Assembly: GCF_933775445.1 (NCBI RefSeq)
Contig: NC_065874.1
Span: 20,902,501 to 20,966,500 of the forward strand
Direction of reading: 5' to 3'
DNA length: 64,000 nucleotides
Source of the DNA: Argentina anserina
Taxonomy: Eukaryota > Streptophyta > Magnoliopsida > Rosales > Rosaceae
Both the position numbers and the translations under genes were made by a program. Under the pieces are notes generated by a model, which was not told where the DNA came from, did no database searches, and saw only the letters and a list, made by a program, of their open reading frames with translations. Position 1 is the stretch's first letter; each line of letters opens with the position of its first letter. Positions 11,101-24,300 of this stretch are shown piece by piece.

Positions 11101-14100
11101 TCTGAGTATCTTTCTATCGTTTGAGTACCTTTTCCAATTTGAGTATCTTTTCAATTCTCGTATGAGTATCTTTCTGTACGGCTTTCTGATGCGAGTTTCT
11201 ATTGAATTTGAGTGTGTTTTTAGTGTGGGCGTGTGTTTCTTTCAATCTGACTATCTTTCTATCGTTTGAGTATCTTTTCCAATTTGAGTATCTTTTCAAT
11301 TCTCGTATGAGTATCTTTCTGTACGGCTTTCTGATGCGTGTTTCTATTGAATTGGAGAGTGTTCCCAGTGTGGGCGTGTGTTTCTTTCAATGTGAGTATC
11401 TTTCTATCGTTTGAGTATCTTTTCCAATTTGAGTATCTTTTCAATTCTCGTATGAGTATCTTTCTGTACGGCTTTCTGATGCGAGTTTCTATTGAATTTG
11501 AGTGTGTTTTTAGTGTGGGCGTGTGTTTCTTTCAATCTGACTATCTTTCTATCGTTTGAGTATCTTTTCCAATTTGAGTGTCTTTTCAATTCTCGTATGA
11601 GTATCTTTCTGTACGGCTTTCTGATGCGAGTTTCTATTGAATTTGAGAGTGTTCCCAGTGTGGGCGTGTGTTTCTTTCAATCTGAGTATCTTTCTATCGT
11701 TTGAGTACCTTTTCCAATTTGAGTATCTTTTCAATTCTCGTGTGAGTATCTTTCTGTACGGCTTTCTGATGCGAGTTTCTATTGAATTTGAGTGTGTTTT
11801 TAGTGTGGGCGTGTGTTTCTTTCAATCTGAGTATCTTTCTATCGTTTGAGTATCTTTTCCAATTTGAGTATCTTTTCAATTCTCGTATGAGTATCTTTCT
11901 GTACGGCTTTCTGATGCGAGTTTCTATTGAATTTGAGAGTGTTCCCAGTGTGGGCGTGTGTTTCTTTCAATCTGAGTATCTTTCTATCGTTTGAGTACCT
12001 TTTCCAATTTGAGTATCTTTTCAATTCTCGTATGAGTATCTTTCTGTACGGCTTTCTGATGCGAGTTTCTTTTCAATTTGAGAGTGTTCCCAGTGTGGGC
12101 GTGTGCTCCTTTCACACTGAGTATCTTTCTATCCTTTGAGTACCTTTTCCAATTTGAGTATCTTTTCAATTCTCGTATGAGTATCTTTCTGTACGGCTTT
12201 CTGATGCGAGTTTCTATTGAATTTGAGTGTGTTTTTAGTGTGGGCGTGTGTTTCTTTCAATCTGAGTATCTTTCTATCGTTTGAGTATCTTTTCCAATTT
12301 GAGTATCTTTTCAATTCTCGTATGAGTATCTTTCTGTACGGCTTTCTGACGCGAGTTTCTATTGAATTTGAGAGTGTTCCCAGTGTGGGCGTGTGCTCCT
12401 TTCACACTGAGTATCTTTCTATCCTTTGAGTACCTTTTCCAATTTGAATATCTTTTCAATTCTCGTATGAGTATCTTTCTGTACGGCTTTCTGATGCGAG
12501 TTTCTATTGAATTTGAGTGTGTTTTTAGTGTGGGCGTGTGTTTCTTTCAATCTGAGTATCTTTCTATCGTTTGAGTATCTTTTCCAATTTGAGTATCTTT
12601 TCAATTCTCGTATGAGTATCTTTCTGTACGGCTTTCTGATGCGAGTTTCTTTTCAATTTGAGAGTGTTCCCAGTGTGGGCGTGTGCTCCTTTCAATCTGA
12701 GTATCTTTCTATCGTTTGAGTATCTTTTCCAATTTGAGTATCTTTTCAATTCTCGTATGAGTATCTTTCTGTACGGCTTTCTGATGCGTGTTTCTATTGA
12801 ATTGGAGAGTGTTCCCAGTGTGGGCGTGTGTTTCTTTCAATCTGAGTATCTTTCTATCGTTTGAGTATCTTTTCCAATTTGAGTATCTTTTCAATTCTCG
12901 TATGAGTATCTTTCTGTATGGCTTCCTGATGCGAGTTTCTATTGAATTTCAGTGTGTTTTTAGTGTGGGCGTGTGTTTCTTTCAATCTGACTATCTTTCT
13001 ATCGTTTGAGTATCTTTTCCAATTTGAGTGTCTTTTCAATTCTCGTATGAGTATCTTTCTGTACGGCTTTCTGATGCGAGTTTCTATTGAATTTGAGAGT
13101 GTTCCCAGTGTGGGCGTGTGTTTCTTTCAATCTGAGTATCTTTCTATCGTTTGAGTATCTTTTCCAATTTGAGTATCTTTTCAATTCTCGTATGAGTATC
13201 TTTCTGTACGGCTTTCTGATGCGAGTTTCTTTTCAATTTGAGAGTGTTCCCAGTGTGGGCGTGTGTTTCTTTCACACTGAGTATCTTTCTATCCGTTTGA
13301 GTACCTTTTCCAATTTGAGTATCTTTTCAATTCTCGTATGAGTATCTTTCTGTACGGCTTTCTGATGCGAGTTTGTTTTGAATTTGAGTGTGTTTTTAGT
13401 GTGGGCGTGTGTTTCTTTCAATCTGAGTATCTTTCTATCGTTTGAGTATCTTTTCCAATTTGAGTATCTTTTCAATTCTCGTATGAGTATCTTTCTGTAC
13501 GGCTTTCTGATGCGAGTTTCTATTGAATTTGAGTGTGTTTTTAGTGTGGGCGTGTGTTTCTTTCAATCTGAGTATCTTTCTATCGTTTGAGTATCTTTTC
13601 CAATTTGAGTATCTTTTCAATTCTCATATGAGTATCTTTCTGTACGGCTTTCTGATGCGAGTTTCTTTTCAATTTGAGAGTGTTCCCAGTGTGGGCGTGT
13701 GCTCCTTTCAATCTGAGTATCTTTCTATCGTTTGAGTATCTTTTCCAATTTGAGTATCTTTTCAATTCTCGTATGAGTATCTTTCTGTACGGCTTTCTGA
13801 TGCGAGTTTCTTTTCAATTTGAGAGTGTTCCCAGTGTGGGCGTGTGTTTCTTTCACACTGAGTATCTTTCTATCCGTTTGAGTACCTTTTCCAATTTGAG
13901 TATCTTTTCAATTCTCGTATGAGTATCTTTCTGTACGGCTTTCTGATGCGAGTTTGTTTTGAATTTGAGTGTGTTTTTAGTGTGGGCGTGTGTTTCTTTC
14001 AATCTGAGTATCTTTCTATCGTTTGAGTATCTTTTCCAATTTGAGTATCTTTTCAATTCTCGTATGAGTATCTTTCTGTATGGCTTTCTGATGCGAGTTT

Positions 14101-14210
14101 CTATTGAATTTCAGTGTGTTTTTAGTGTGGGCGTGTGTTTCTTTAAATCTGACTATCTTTCTATCGTTTGAGTATCTTTTCCAATTTGAGTGTCTTTTCA
14201 ATTCTCGTAT
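8118..14210 (+). repeat. 21-mer higher-order repeat, 3046-bp period, two imperfect copies
   Basis: Starting at 8118 and 11164 the same succession of units recurs. Markers are the GCGTGTTTC...GAATTGGAGAG unit (8292/11338 and 9730/12776), GAGTGTCTTTTC units (8531/11577) and a GTGTGAGTATC unit (8695/11741). The offset is 21 x 145 plus 1; the extra base is the inserted C at 10247-10249. Some units have been replaced in one copy, for example around 12217-12700, so conversion or unequal exchange followed the duplication. Confidence 0.7.
10247..10249 (+). repeat. Single-C insertion marker (CTATCCGTTTGAG), first of five copies
   Basis: The normal CTATCGTTTGAG or CTATCCTTTGAG becomes CTATCCGTTTGAG, one base longer. 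The same insertion recurs at 13293-13295, 13874-13876, 14455-14457 and 15761-15763 in the same local context (CACACTGAG before, GAGTACC after). A single origin followed by copying is the simplest reading. Confidence 0.8.
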
Positions 14211-16060
14211 GAGTATCTTTCTGTACGGCTTTCTGATGCGAGTTTCTATTGAATTTGAGAGTGTTCCCAGTGTGGGCGTGTGTTTCTTTCAATCTGAGTA
14301 TCTTTCTATCGTTTGAGTATCTTTTCCAATTTGAGTATCTTTTCAATTCTCGTATGAGTATCTTTCTGTACGGCTTTCTGATGCGAGTTTCTTTTCAATT
14401 TGAGAGTGTTCCCAGTGTGGGCGTGTGTTTCTTTCACACTGAGTATCTTTCTATCCGTTTGAGTACCTTTTCCAATTTGAGTATCTTTTCAATTCTCGTA
14501 TGAGTATCTTTCTGTACGGCTTTCTGATGCGAGTTAGTTTTGAATTTGAGTGTGTTTTTAGTGTGGGCGTGTGTTTCTTTCAATCTGAGTATCTTTCTAT
14601 CGTTTGAGTATCTTTTCCAATTTGAGTATCTTTTCAATTCTCGTATGAGTATCTTTCTGTACGGCTTTCTGATGCGAGTTTCTATTGAATTTGAGTGTGT
14701 TTTTAGTGTGGGCGTGTGTTTCTTTCAATCTGAGTATCTTTCTATCGTTTGAGTATCTTTTCCAATTTGAGTATCTTTTCAATTCTCGTATGAGTATCTT
14801 TCTGTACGGCTTTCTGATGCGAGTTTCTATTGAATTTGAGAGTGTTCCCAGTGTGGGCGTGTGTTTCTTTCAATCTGAGTATCTTTCTATCGTTTGAGTA
14901 CCTTTTCCAATTTGAGTATCTTTTCAATTCTCGTATGAGTATCTTTCTGTACGGCTTTCTGATGCGAGTTTCTTTTCAATTTGAGAGTGTTCCCAGTGTG
15001 GGCGTGTGCTCCTTTCACACTGAGTATCTTTCTATCCTTTGAGTACCTTTTCCAATTTGAGTATCTTTTCAATTCTCGTATGAGTATCTTTCTGTACGGC
15101 TTTCTGATGCGAGTTTCTATTGAATTTGAGTGTGTTTTTAGTGTGGGCGTGTGTTTCTTTCAATCTGAGTATCTTTCTATCGTTTGAGTATCTTTTCCAA
15201 TTTGAGTATCTTTTCAATTCTCGTATGAGTATCTTTTTGTACGGCTTTCTGACGCGAGTTTCTATTGAATTTGAGAGTGTTCCCAGTGTGGGCGTGTGCT
15301 CCTTTCACACTGAGTAACTTTCTATCCTTTGAGTACCTTTTCCAATTTGAATATCTTTTCAATTCTCGTATGAGTATCTTTCTGTACGGCTTTCTGATGC
15401 GAGTTTCTATTGAATTTGAGTGTGTTTTTAGTGTGGGCGTGTGTTTCTTTCAATCTGAGTATCTTTCTATCGTTTGAGTATCTTTTCCAATTTGAGTATC
15501 TTTTCAATTCTCGTATGAGTATCTTTCTGTACGGCTTTCTGATGCGAGTTTCTTTTCAATTTGAGAGTGTTCCCAGTGTGGGCGTGTGCTCCTTTCAATC
15601 TGAGTATCTTTCTATCGTTTGAGTATCTTTTCCAATTTGAGTATCTTTTCAATTCTCGTATGAGTATCTTTCTGTACGGCTTTCTGATGCGAGTTTCTTT
15701 TCAATTTGAGAGTGTTCCCAGTGTGGGCGTGTGTTTCTTTCACACTGAGTATCTTTCTATCCGTTTGAGTACCTTTTCCAATTTGAGTATCTTTTCAATT
15801 CTCGTATGAGTATCTTTCTGTACGGCTTTCTGATGCGAGTTTGTTTTGAATTTGAGTGTGTTTTTAGTGTGGGCGTGTGTTTCTTTCAATCTGAGTATCT
15901 TTCTATCGTTTGAGTATCTTTTCCAATTTGAGTATCTTTTCAATTCTCGTATGAGTATCTTTCTGTACGGCTTTCTGATGCGAGTTTCTATTGAATTTGA
16001 GAGTGTTCCCAGTGTGGGCGTGTGCTCCTTTCACACTGAGTATCTTTCTATCCTTTGAGT
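12078..16060 (+). repeat. Secondary duplication blocks (offsets 2903, 1162, 1887 bp) within the 12-16 kb zone
   Basis: Units at 12078-12700 recur at 14981-15600 with an offset of 2903 bp. Units at 13087-13340 recur at 14249-14500 (1162 bp). Units at 13674-13920 recur at 15561-15810 (1887 bp). Each offset is a multiple of 145 plus the number of single-C insertions lying between the copies. They overprint the 3046-bp repeat and show continued segmental shuffling. Confidence 0.65.
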
Positions 16061-17303
16061 ACCTTTTCCAATTTGAGTATCTTTTCAATTCTCGTATGAG
16101 TATCTTTCTGTACGGCTTTCTAATGCGAGTTTGTTTTGAATTTGAGTGTGTTTTTAGTGTGGGCGTGTGTTTCTTTCAATCTGAGTATCTTTCTATCGTT
16201 TGAGTACCTTTTCCAATTTGAGTATCTTTTCAATTCTCGTATGAGTATCTTTCTGTACGGCTTTCTGATGCGAGTTTCTTTTCACACTGAGTGTGTTTTT
16301 AGTGTGGGCGTGTGTTTCTTTCAATCTGAGTATCTTTCTATCGTTTGAGTATGTTTTCCAATTTGAGTATCTTTTCAATTCTCGTATGAGTATTTTTCTG
16401 TACGGCTTTCTGATGCGAGTTTCTATTGAATTTGAGTGTGTTTTTAGTGTTGGCGTGTGTTTCTTTCAATCTGAGTATCTTTCTATCGTTTGAGTATCTT
16501 TTCCAATTTGAGTATCTTTTCAATTCTCGTATGAGTATCTTTCTGTACGGCTTTCTGATGCGAGTTTCTATTGAATTTGAGAGTGTTCCCAGTGTGGGCG
16601 TGTGTTTCTTTCAATCTGAGTATCTTTCTATCGTTTGAGTACCTTTTCCAATTTGAGTATCTTTTCAATTCTCGTATGAGTATCTTTCTGTACGGCTTTC
16701 TGATGCGAGTTTCTATTGAATTTGAGTGTGTTTTTAGTGTGGGCGTGTGTTTCTTTCAATCTGACTATCTTTCTATCGTTTGAGTATCTTTTCCAATTTG
16801 AGTATCTTTTCAATTCTCGTATGAGTATCTTTCTGTACGGCTTTCTGATGCGAGTTTCTATTGAATTGGAGAGTGTTCCCAGTGTGGGCGTGTGTTTCTT
16901 TCAATCTGAGTATCTTTCTATCGTTTGAGTATCTTTTCCAATTTGAGTATCTTTTCAATTCTCGTATGAGTATCTTTCTGTACGGCTTTCTGATGCGAGT
17001 TTCTATTGAATTTGAGTGTGTTTTTAGTGTGGGCGTGTGTTTCTTTCAATCTGAGTATCTTTCTATCGTTTGAGTATCTTTTCCAATTTGAGTGTCTTTT
17101 TAATTCTCGAATGAGTATCTTTCTGTACGGCTTTCTGATGCGAGTTTCTATTGAATTTGAGAGTGTTCCCAGTGTGGGCGTGTGTTTCTTTGAATCTGAG
17201 TATCTTTCTATCGTTTGAGTATTTTTTCCAATTTGAGTATCTTTTCAATTCTCGTGTGAGTATCTTTCTGTACGGCTTTCTGATGCGAGTTTCTATTGAA
17301 TTT

Positions 17304-17381
17304 GAGTGTGTTTTTAGTGTGGGCGTGTGCTCCTTTCACACTGAGTGTGTTTTTAGTGTGGGCGTATGTTTCTTTCAATCT
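17304..17381 (+). repeat. 39-bp internal duplication in a monomer (first of four loci)
   Basis: The segment beginning GAGTGTGTTTTTAGTG and ending TTTCACACT is present twice in tandem (17304-17342 and 17343-17381, with GCGTGTGCTCC changed to GCGTATGTTTC in the second). The same structure is at 21982-22059, 27613-27690 and 33082-33159. The join CACACTGAGTGTG shows exchange between the CACACTGAG site late in the monomer and the TTTGAGTGTG site mid-monomer. Confidence 0.85.
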
Positions 17382-20300
17382 GAGTATCTTTCTATCGTTT
17401 GAGTATGTTTTCCAATTTGAGTATCTTTTCAATTCTCGTATGAGTATCTTTCTGTACGGCTTTCTGATGCGAGTTTCTATTGAATTTGAGTGTGTTTTTA
17501 GTGTTGGCGTGTGTTTCTTTCAATCTGAGTATCTTTCTATCGTTTCAGTATCTTTTCCAATTTGAGTATCTTTTCAATTCCCGTATGAGTATCTTTCTGT
17601 ACGGCTTTCTGATGCGAGTTTCTATTGAATTTGAGTGTGTTTTTAGTGTGGGCGTGCGTTTCTTTCAATCTGAGTATCTTTCTATCGTTTGAGTATCTTT
17701 TCCAATTTGATTATCTTTTCAATTCCCGTATGAGTATCTTTCTGTACGGCTTTCTGATGCGAGTTTCTATTGAATTTGAGTGTGTTTTTAGTGTGGGCGT
17801 GTGTTTCTTTCAATCTGAGTATCTTTCTATCGTTTGAGTATCTTTTCCAATTTGATTATCTTTTCAATTCCCGTATGAGTATCTTTCTGTACGGCTTTCT
17901 GATGCGAGTTTCTATTGAATTTGAGTGTGTTTTTAGTGTTGGCGTGTGTTTCTTTCATTCTGAGTATCTTTATATCGTTTCAGTATCTTTTCCAATTTGA
18001 GTATCTTTTCAATTCCCGTATGAGTATCTTTCTGTACGGCTTTCTGATGCGAGTTTCTATTGAATTTGAGTGTGTTTTTAGTGTGGGCGTGTGTTTCTTT
18101 CAATCTGAGTATCTTTCTATCGTTTGAGTATCTTTTCCAATTTGATTATCTTTTCAATTCCCGTATGAGTATCTTTCTGTACGGCTTTCTGATGCGAGTT
18201 TCTATTGAATTTGAGTGTGTTTTTAGTGTGGGCGTGTGTTTCTTTCAATCTGAGTATCTTTCTATCGTTTGAGTATCTTTTCCAATTTGATTATCTTTTC
18301 AATTCCCGTATGAGTATCTTTCTGTACGGCTTTCTGATGCGAGTTTCTATTGAATTTGAGTGTGTTTTTAGTGTGGGCGTGTGTTTCTTTCAATCTGAGT
18401 ATCTTTCTATCGTTTGAGTATCTTTTCCAATTTGATTATCTTTTCAATTCTCGTATGAGTATCTTTCTGTACGGCTTTCTGATGCGAGTTTCTATTGAAT
18501 TTGAGTGTGTTTTTAGTGTGGGCGTGTGTTTCTTTCAATCTGAGTATCTTTCTATCGTTTCAGTATCTTTTCCAATTTGATTATCTTTTCAATTCTCGTA
18601 TGAGTATCTTTCTGTACGGCTTTCTGATGCGAGTTTCTATTGAATTTGAGTGTGTTTTTAGTGTGGGCGTGTGTTTCTTTCAATCTGAGTATCTTTCTAT
18701 CGTTTGAGTATCTTTTCCAATTTGAGTATCTTTTCAATTCTCGTATGAGTATCTTTCTGTACGGCTTTCTGATGCGAGTTTCTATTGAATTTGAGAGTGT
18801 TCCCAGTGTTGGCGTGTGTTTCTTTCAATCTGAGTATCTTTCTATCGTTTGAGTACCTTTTCCAATTTGAGTATCTTTTCAATTCTCGTATGAGTATCTT
18901 TCTGTACGGCTTTCTGATGCGAGTTTGTTTTGAATTTGAGTGTGTTTTTAGGGTTGGCGTGTGTTTCTTTCAATCTGAGTATCTTTCTATCGTTTGAGTA
19001 TCTTTTCCAATTTGAGTATCTTTTCAATTCTCGTATGAGTATCTTTCTGTACAGCTTTCTGATGCGAGTTTCTATTGAATTTGAGTGTGTTCCCAGTGTG
19101 GGCGTGTGTTTCTTTCAATCTGAGTATCTTTCTATCGTTTGAGTATCTTTTCCAATTTGATTATCTTTTCAATTCTCGTATGAGTATCTTTCTCTACGGC
19201 TTTCTGATGCGAGTTTCTATTGAATTTGAGAGTGTTCCCAGTGTGGGCGTGTGTTTCTTTCAATCTGAGTATCTTTCTATCGTTTGAGTATCTTTTCCAA
19301 TTTGAGTATCTTTTCAATTCTCGTATGAGTATCTTTCTGTACGGCTTTCTGATGCGAGTTTGTTTTGAATTTGAGTGTGTTTTTAGTGTGGGCGTGTGTT
19401 TCTTTCAATCTGAGTATCTTTCTATCGTTTGAGTATCTTTTCCAATTTGAGTATTTTTTCAATTCTCGTATGAGTATCTTTCTGTACGGCTTTCTGATGC
19501 GAGTTTCTATTGAATTTGAGAGTGTTCCCAGTGTGGGCGTGTGTTACTTTCAATCTCAGTATGTTTCTATCGTTTGAGTACCTTTTCCAATTTGAGTATC
19601 TTTTCAATTCTCGTATGAGTATCTTTCTGTACGGCTTTCTGATGCGAGTTTGTTTTGAATTTGAGTGTGTTTTTAATGTGGGCGTGTGTTTCTTTCAATC
19701 TGAGTATCTTTCTATCGTTTGAGTATCTTTTCCAATTTCAGTATCTTTTCAATTCTCGTATGAGTGTCTTTCTGTACGGCTTTCTGATGCGAGTTTCTAT
19801 TGAATTTGAGAGTGTTCCCAGTGTGGGCGTGTGTTTCTTTCAATCTGAGTATCTTTCTATCGTTTGAGTACCTTTTCCAATTTGAGTATCTTTTCAATTC
19901 TCGTATGTGTATCTTTCTGTACGGCTTTCTGATGCGAGTTTCTATTGAATTTGAGAGTGTTCCCAGTGTGGGCGTGTGTTTCTTTCACTCTGGGTATCTT
20001 TCTATCGTTTGAGTATCTTTTCCAATTTGAGTATCTTTTCAATTCTCGTATGAGTATCTTTCTGTACGGCTTTCTGATGCGAGTTTCTATTGAATTTGAG
20101 AGTGTTCCCAGTGTGGGCGTGTGTTTCTTTCAATCTGACTATCTTTCTATCGTTTGAGTATCGTTTCCAATTTGAGTATCTTTTCGATTCTCGTATGAGT
20201 ATCTTTCTGTACGGCTTTCTGATGCGAGTTTCTTTTCAATTTGAGAGTGTTCCCAGTGTGGGCGTGTGTTTCTTTCACATTGAGTATCTTTCTATCGTTT

Positions 20301-21210
20301 GAGTATCTTTTCCAATTTCAGTATCTTTTCAATACAGTTTGAGTATCTTTTTGTACGGCTTTCTGATGCGAGTTTCTTTTGAATTTGAGTGTGTTTTCAA
20401 AGTGGGCGTGTGTTTCTTTCAATCTGAGTATCTTTCTATCGTTTGAGTATCTTTTTTCAATTTGAGTATCCTTTCAATTCTCGTATGAGTATCTTTCTGT
20501 ACGGCTTTCTGATGCGAGTTTCTATTGAATTTGAGAGTGTTCCCAGTGTGGGCGTGTGTTTCTTTCACATTGAGTATCTTTCTATCGTTTGAGTACCTTT
20601 TCCAATTTGAGTATCTTTTCAATTCTCGTATGAGTATCTTTCTGTACGGCTTTCTGATGCGAGTTTCTTTTGAATTTGAGAGTGTTCCCAGTGTGGGCGT
20701 GTGTTTCTTTCACACTGAGTATCTTTCTATCGTTTTAGTACCTTTTCAAATTTGAGTATCTTTTCAATTCTCGTATGAGTATCTTTCTGTACGTCTTTCT
20801 GATGCGAGTTTCCATTGAATTTAAGAGTGTTCCCAGTGTGGGCGTGTGTTTCTTTCACATTGAGTATCTTTCTATCGTTTGAGTATCTTTTCCAATTTGA
20901 GTATCTTTTCAATACAGTTTGAGTATCTTTTTGTACGGCTTTCTGATGCGAGTTTCTATTGAATTTGAGAGTGTTCCCAGTGTGGGCGTGTGTTTCTTTC
21001 AATCTGAGTATCGTTCTATCGTTTGAGTATCTTTTCCAATTTGAGTATCTTTTCAATTCTCGTATGAGTATCTTTCTGTACGGCTTTCTGATGCGAGTTT
21101 CTATTGAATTTGAGAGTGTTCCCAGTGTGGGCGTGTGTTTCTTTCTATCTGAGTATCTTTCTATCGTTTGAGTATCTTTTCCAATTTGAGTATCTTTTCA
21201 ATTCTCGTAT

Positions 21211-21355
21211 GAGTATCTTTCTGTACGGCTTTCTGATGCGAGTTTCTATTGAATTTGAGAGTGTTCCCAGTGTGGGCGTGTGTTTCTTTCAATCTGAGTA
21301 TCTTTCTATCGTTTGAGTATCTTTTCCAATTTGAGTATCTTTTCAATTCTCGTAT
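21211..21355 (+). repeat. Representative B-type monomer (145 bp) with internal GAGTATCTTT subrepeats
   Basis: This unit matches the commonest form in the window. GAGTATCTTT occurs at monomer positions 1, 86, 105 and 123, so spacings are 85, 19, 18 and 23 bp back to the next unit. The first is followed by CTGTACGGC, the second by CTATCGTTT, the third by TCCAATTT and the fourth by TCAATTCTCGTAT. The 85-bp part carries GATGCGAGTTTC, the B-diagnostic GAGAGTGTTCCCAGTG and GGGCGTGTG. Base counts are 25 A, 24 C, 30 G and 66 T (37% GC). Confidence 0.9.
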
Positions 21356-24300
21356 GAGTATCTTTCTGTACGGCTTTCTGATGCGAGTTTCTATTGAATT
21401 TGAGTGTGTTTTTAGTGTGGGCGTGTGTTTCTTTCAATCTGAGTATCTTTCTATCGTTTGAGTATCTTTTCCAATTTGAGTATCTTTTCAATTCTCGTAT
21501 GAGTATCTTTCTGTACGGCTTTCTGATGCGAGTTTCTATTGAATTTGAGAGTGTTCCCAGTGTGGGCGTGTGCTCCTTTCACACTGAGTATCTTTCTATC
21601 CTTTGAGTACCTTTTCCAATTTGAGTATCTTTTCAATTCTCGTATGAGTATCTTTCTGTACGGCTTTCTGATGCGAGTTTGTTTTGAATTTGAGTGTGTT
21701 TTTAGTGTGGGCGTGTGTTTCTTTCAATCTGAGTATCTTTCTATCGTTTGAGTATCTTTTCCAATTTGAGTGTCTTTTTAATTCTCGAATGAGTATCTTT
21801 CTGTACGGCTTTCTGATGCGAGTTTCTATTGAATTTGAGAGTGTTCCCAGTGTGGGCGTGTGTTTCTTTCAATCTGAGTATCTTTCTATCGTTTGAGTAT
21901 TTTTTCCAATTTGAGTATCTTTTCAATTCTCGTGTGAGTATCTTTCTGTACGGCTTTCTGATGCGAGTTTCTATTGAATTTGAGTGTGTTTTTAGTGTGG
22001 GCGTGTGCTCCTTTCACACTGAGTGTGTTTTTAGTGTGGGCGTATGTTTCTTTCAATCTGAGTATCTTTCTATCGTTTGAGTATGTTTTCCAATTTGAGT
22101 ATCTTTTCAATTCTCGTATGAGTATCTTTCTGTACGGCTTTCTGATGCGAGTTTCTATTGAATTTGAGTGTGTTTTTAGTGTTGGCGTGTGTTTCTTTCA
22201 ATCTGAGTATCTTTCTATCGTTTGAGTATCTTTTCCAATTTGAGTATCTTTTCAATTCCCGTATGAGTATCTTTCTGTACGGCTTTCTGATGCGAGTTTC
22301 TATTGAATTTGAGTGTGTTTTTAGTGTGGGCGTGCGTTTCTTTCAATCTGAGTATCTTTCTATCGTTTGAGTATCTTTTCCAATTTGAGTATCTTTTCAA
22401 TTCCCGTATGAGTATCTTTCTGTACGGCTTTCTGATGCGAGTTTCTATTGAATTTGAGTGTGTTTTTAGTGTGGGCGTGTGTTTCTTTCAATCTGAGTAT
22501 CTTTCTATCGTTTGAGTATCTTTTCCAATTTGATTATCTTTTCAATTCCCGTATGAGTATCTTTCTGTACGGCTTTCTGATGCGAGTTTCTATTGAATTT
22601 GAGTGTGTTTTTAGTGTTGGCGTGTGTTTCTTTCATTTTGAGTATCTTTATATCGTTTCAGTATCTTTTCCAATTTGAGTATCTTTTCAATTCCCGTATG
22701 AGTATCTTTCTGTACGGCTTTCTGATGCGAGTTTCTATTGAATTTGAGTGTGTTTTTAGTGTGGGCGTGTGTTTCTTTCAATCTGAGTATCTTTCTATCG
22801 TTTGAGTATCTTTTCCAATTTGAGTATCTTTTCAATTCCCGTATGAGTATCTTTCTGTACGGCTTTCTGATGCGAGTTTCTATTGAATTTGAGTGTGTTT
22901 TTAGTGTGGGCGTGTGTTTCTTTCAATCTGAGTATCTTTCTATCGTTTGAGTATCTTTTCCAATTTGATTATCTTTTCAATTCCCGTATGAGTATCTTTC
23001 TGTACGGCTTTCTGATGCGAGTTTCTATTGAATTTGAGTGTGTTTTTAGTGTGGGCGTGTGTTTCTTTCAATCTGAGTATCTTTCTATCGTTTGAGTATC
23101 TTTTCCAATTTGATTATCTTTTCAATTCCCGTATGAGTATCTTTCTGTACGGCTTTCTGATGCGAGTTTCTATTGAATTTGAGTGTGTTTTTAGTGTGGG
23201 CGTGTGTTTCTTTCAATCTGAGTATCTTTCTATCGTTTCAGTATCTTTTCCAATTTGATTATCTTTTCAATTCTCGTATGAGTATCTTTCTGTACGGCTT
23301 TCTGATGCGAGTTTCTATTGAATTTGAGTGTGTTTTTAGTGTGGGCGTGTGTTTCTTTCAATCTGAGTATCTTTCTATCGTTTGAGTATGTTTTCCAATT
23401 TGAGTATCTTTTCAATTCTCGTATGAGTATCTTTCTGTACGGCTTTCTGATGCGAGTTTCTATTGAATTTGAGAGTGTTCCCAGTGTTGGCGTGTGTTTC
23501 TTTCAATCTGAGTATCTTTCTATCGTTTGAGTACCTTTTCCAATTTGAGTATCTTTTCAATTCTCGTATGAGTATCTTTCTGTACGGCTTTCTGATGCGA
23601 GTTTGTTTTGAATTTGAGTGTGTTTTTAGGTTGGCGTGTGTTTCTTTCAATCTGAGTATCTTTCTATCGTTTGAGTATCTTTTCCAATTTGAGTATCTTT
23701 TCAATTCTCGTATGAGTATCTTTCTGTACGGCTTTCTGATGCGAGTTTCTATTGAATTTGAGTGTGTTCCCAGTGTGGGCGTGTGTTTCTTTCAATCTGA
23801 GTATCTTTCTATCGTTTGAGTATCTTTTCCAATTTGAGTATCTTTTCAATTCTCGTATGAGTATCTTTCTCTACGGCTTTCTGATGCGAGTTTCTATTGA
23901 ATTTGAGAGTGTTCCCAGTGTGGGCGTGTGTTTCTTTCAATCTGAGTATCTTTCTATCGTTTGAGTATCTTTTCCAATTTGAGTATCTTTTCAATTCTCG
24001 TATGAGTATCTTTCTGTACGGCTTTCTGATGCGAGTTTGTTTTGAATTTGAGTGTGTTTTTAGTGTGGGCGTGTGTTTCTTTCAATCTGAGTATCTTTCT
24101 ATCGTTTGAGTATCTTTTCCAATTTGAGTATATTTTCAATTCTCGTATGAGTATCTTTCTGTACGGCTTTCTGATGCGAGTTTCTATTGAATTTGAGAGT
24201 GTTCCCAGTGTGGGCGTGTGTTACTTTCAATCTCAGTATGTTTCTATCGTTTGAGTACCTTTTCCAATTTGAGTATCTTTTCAATTCTCGTATGAGTATC

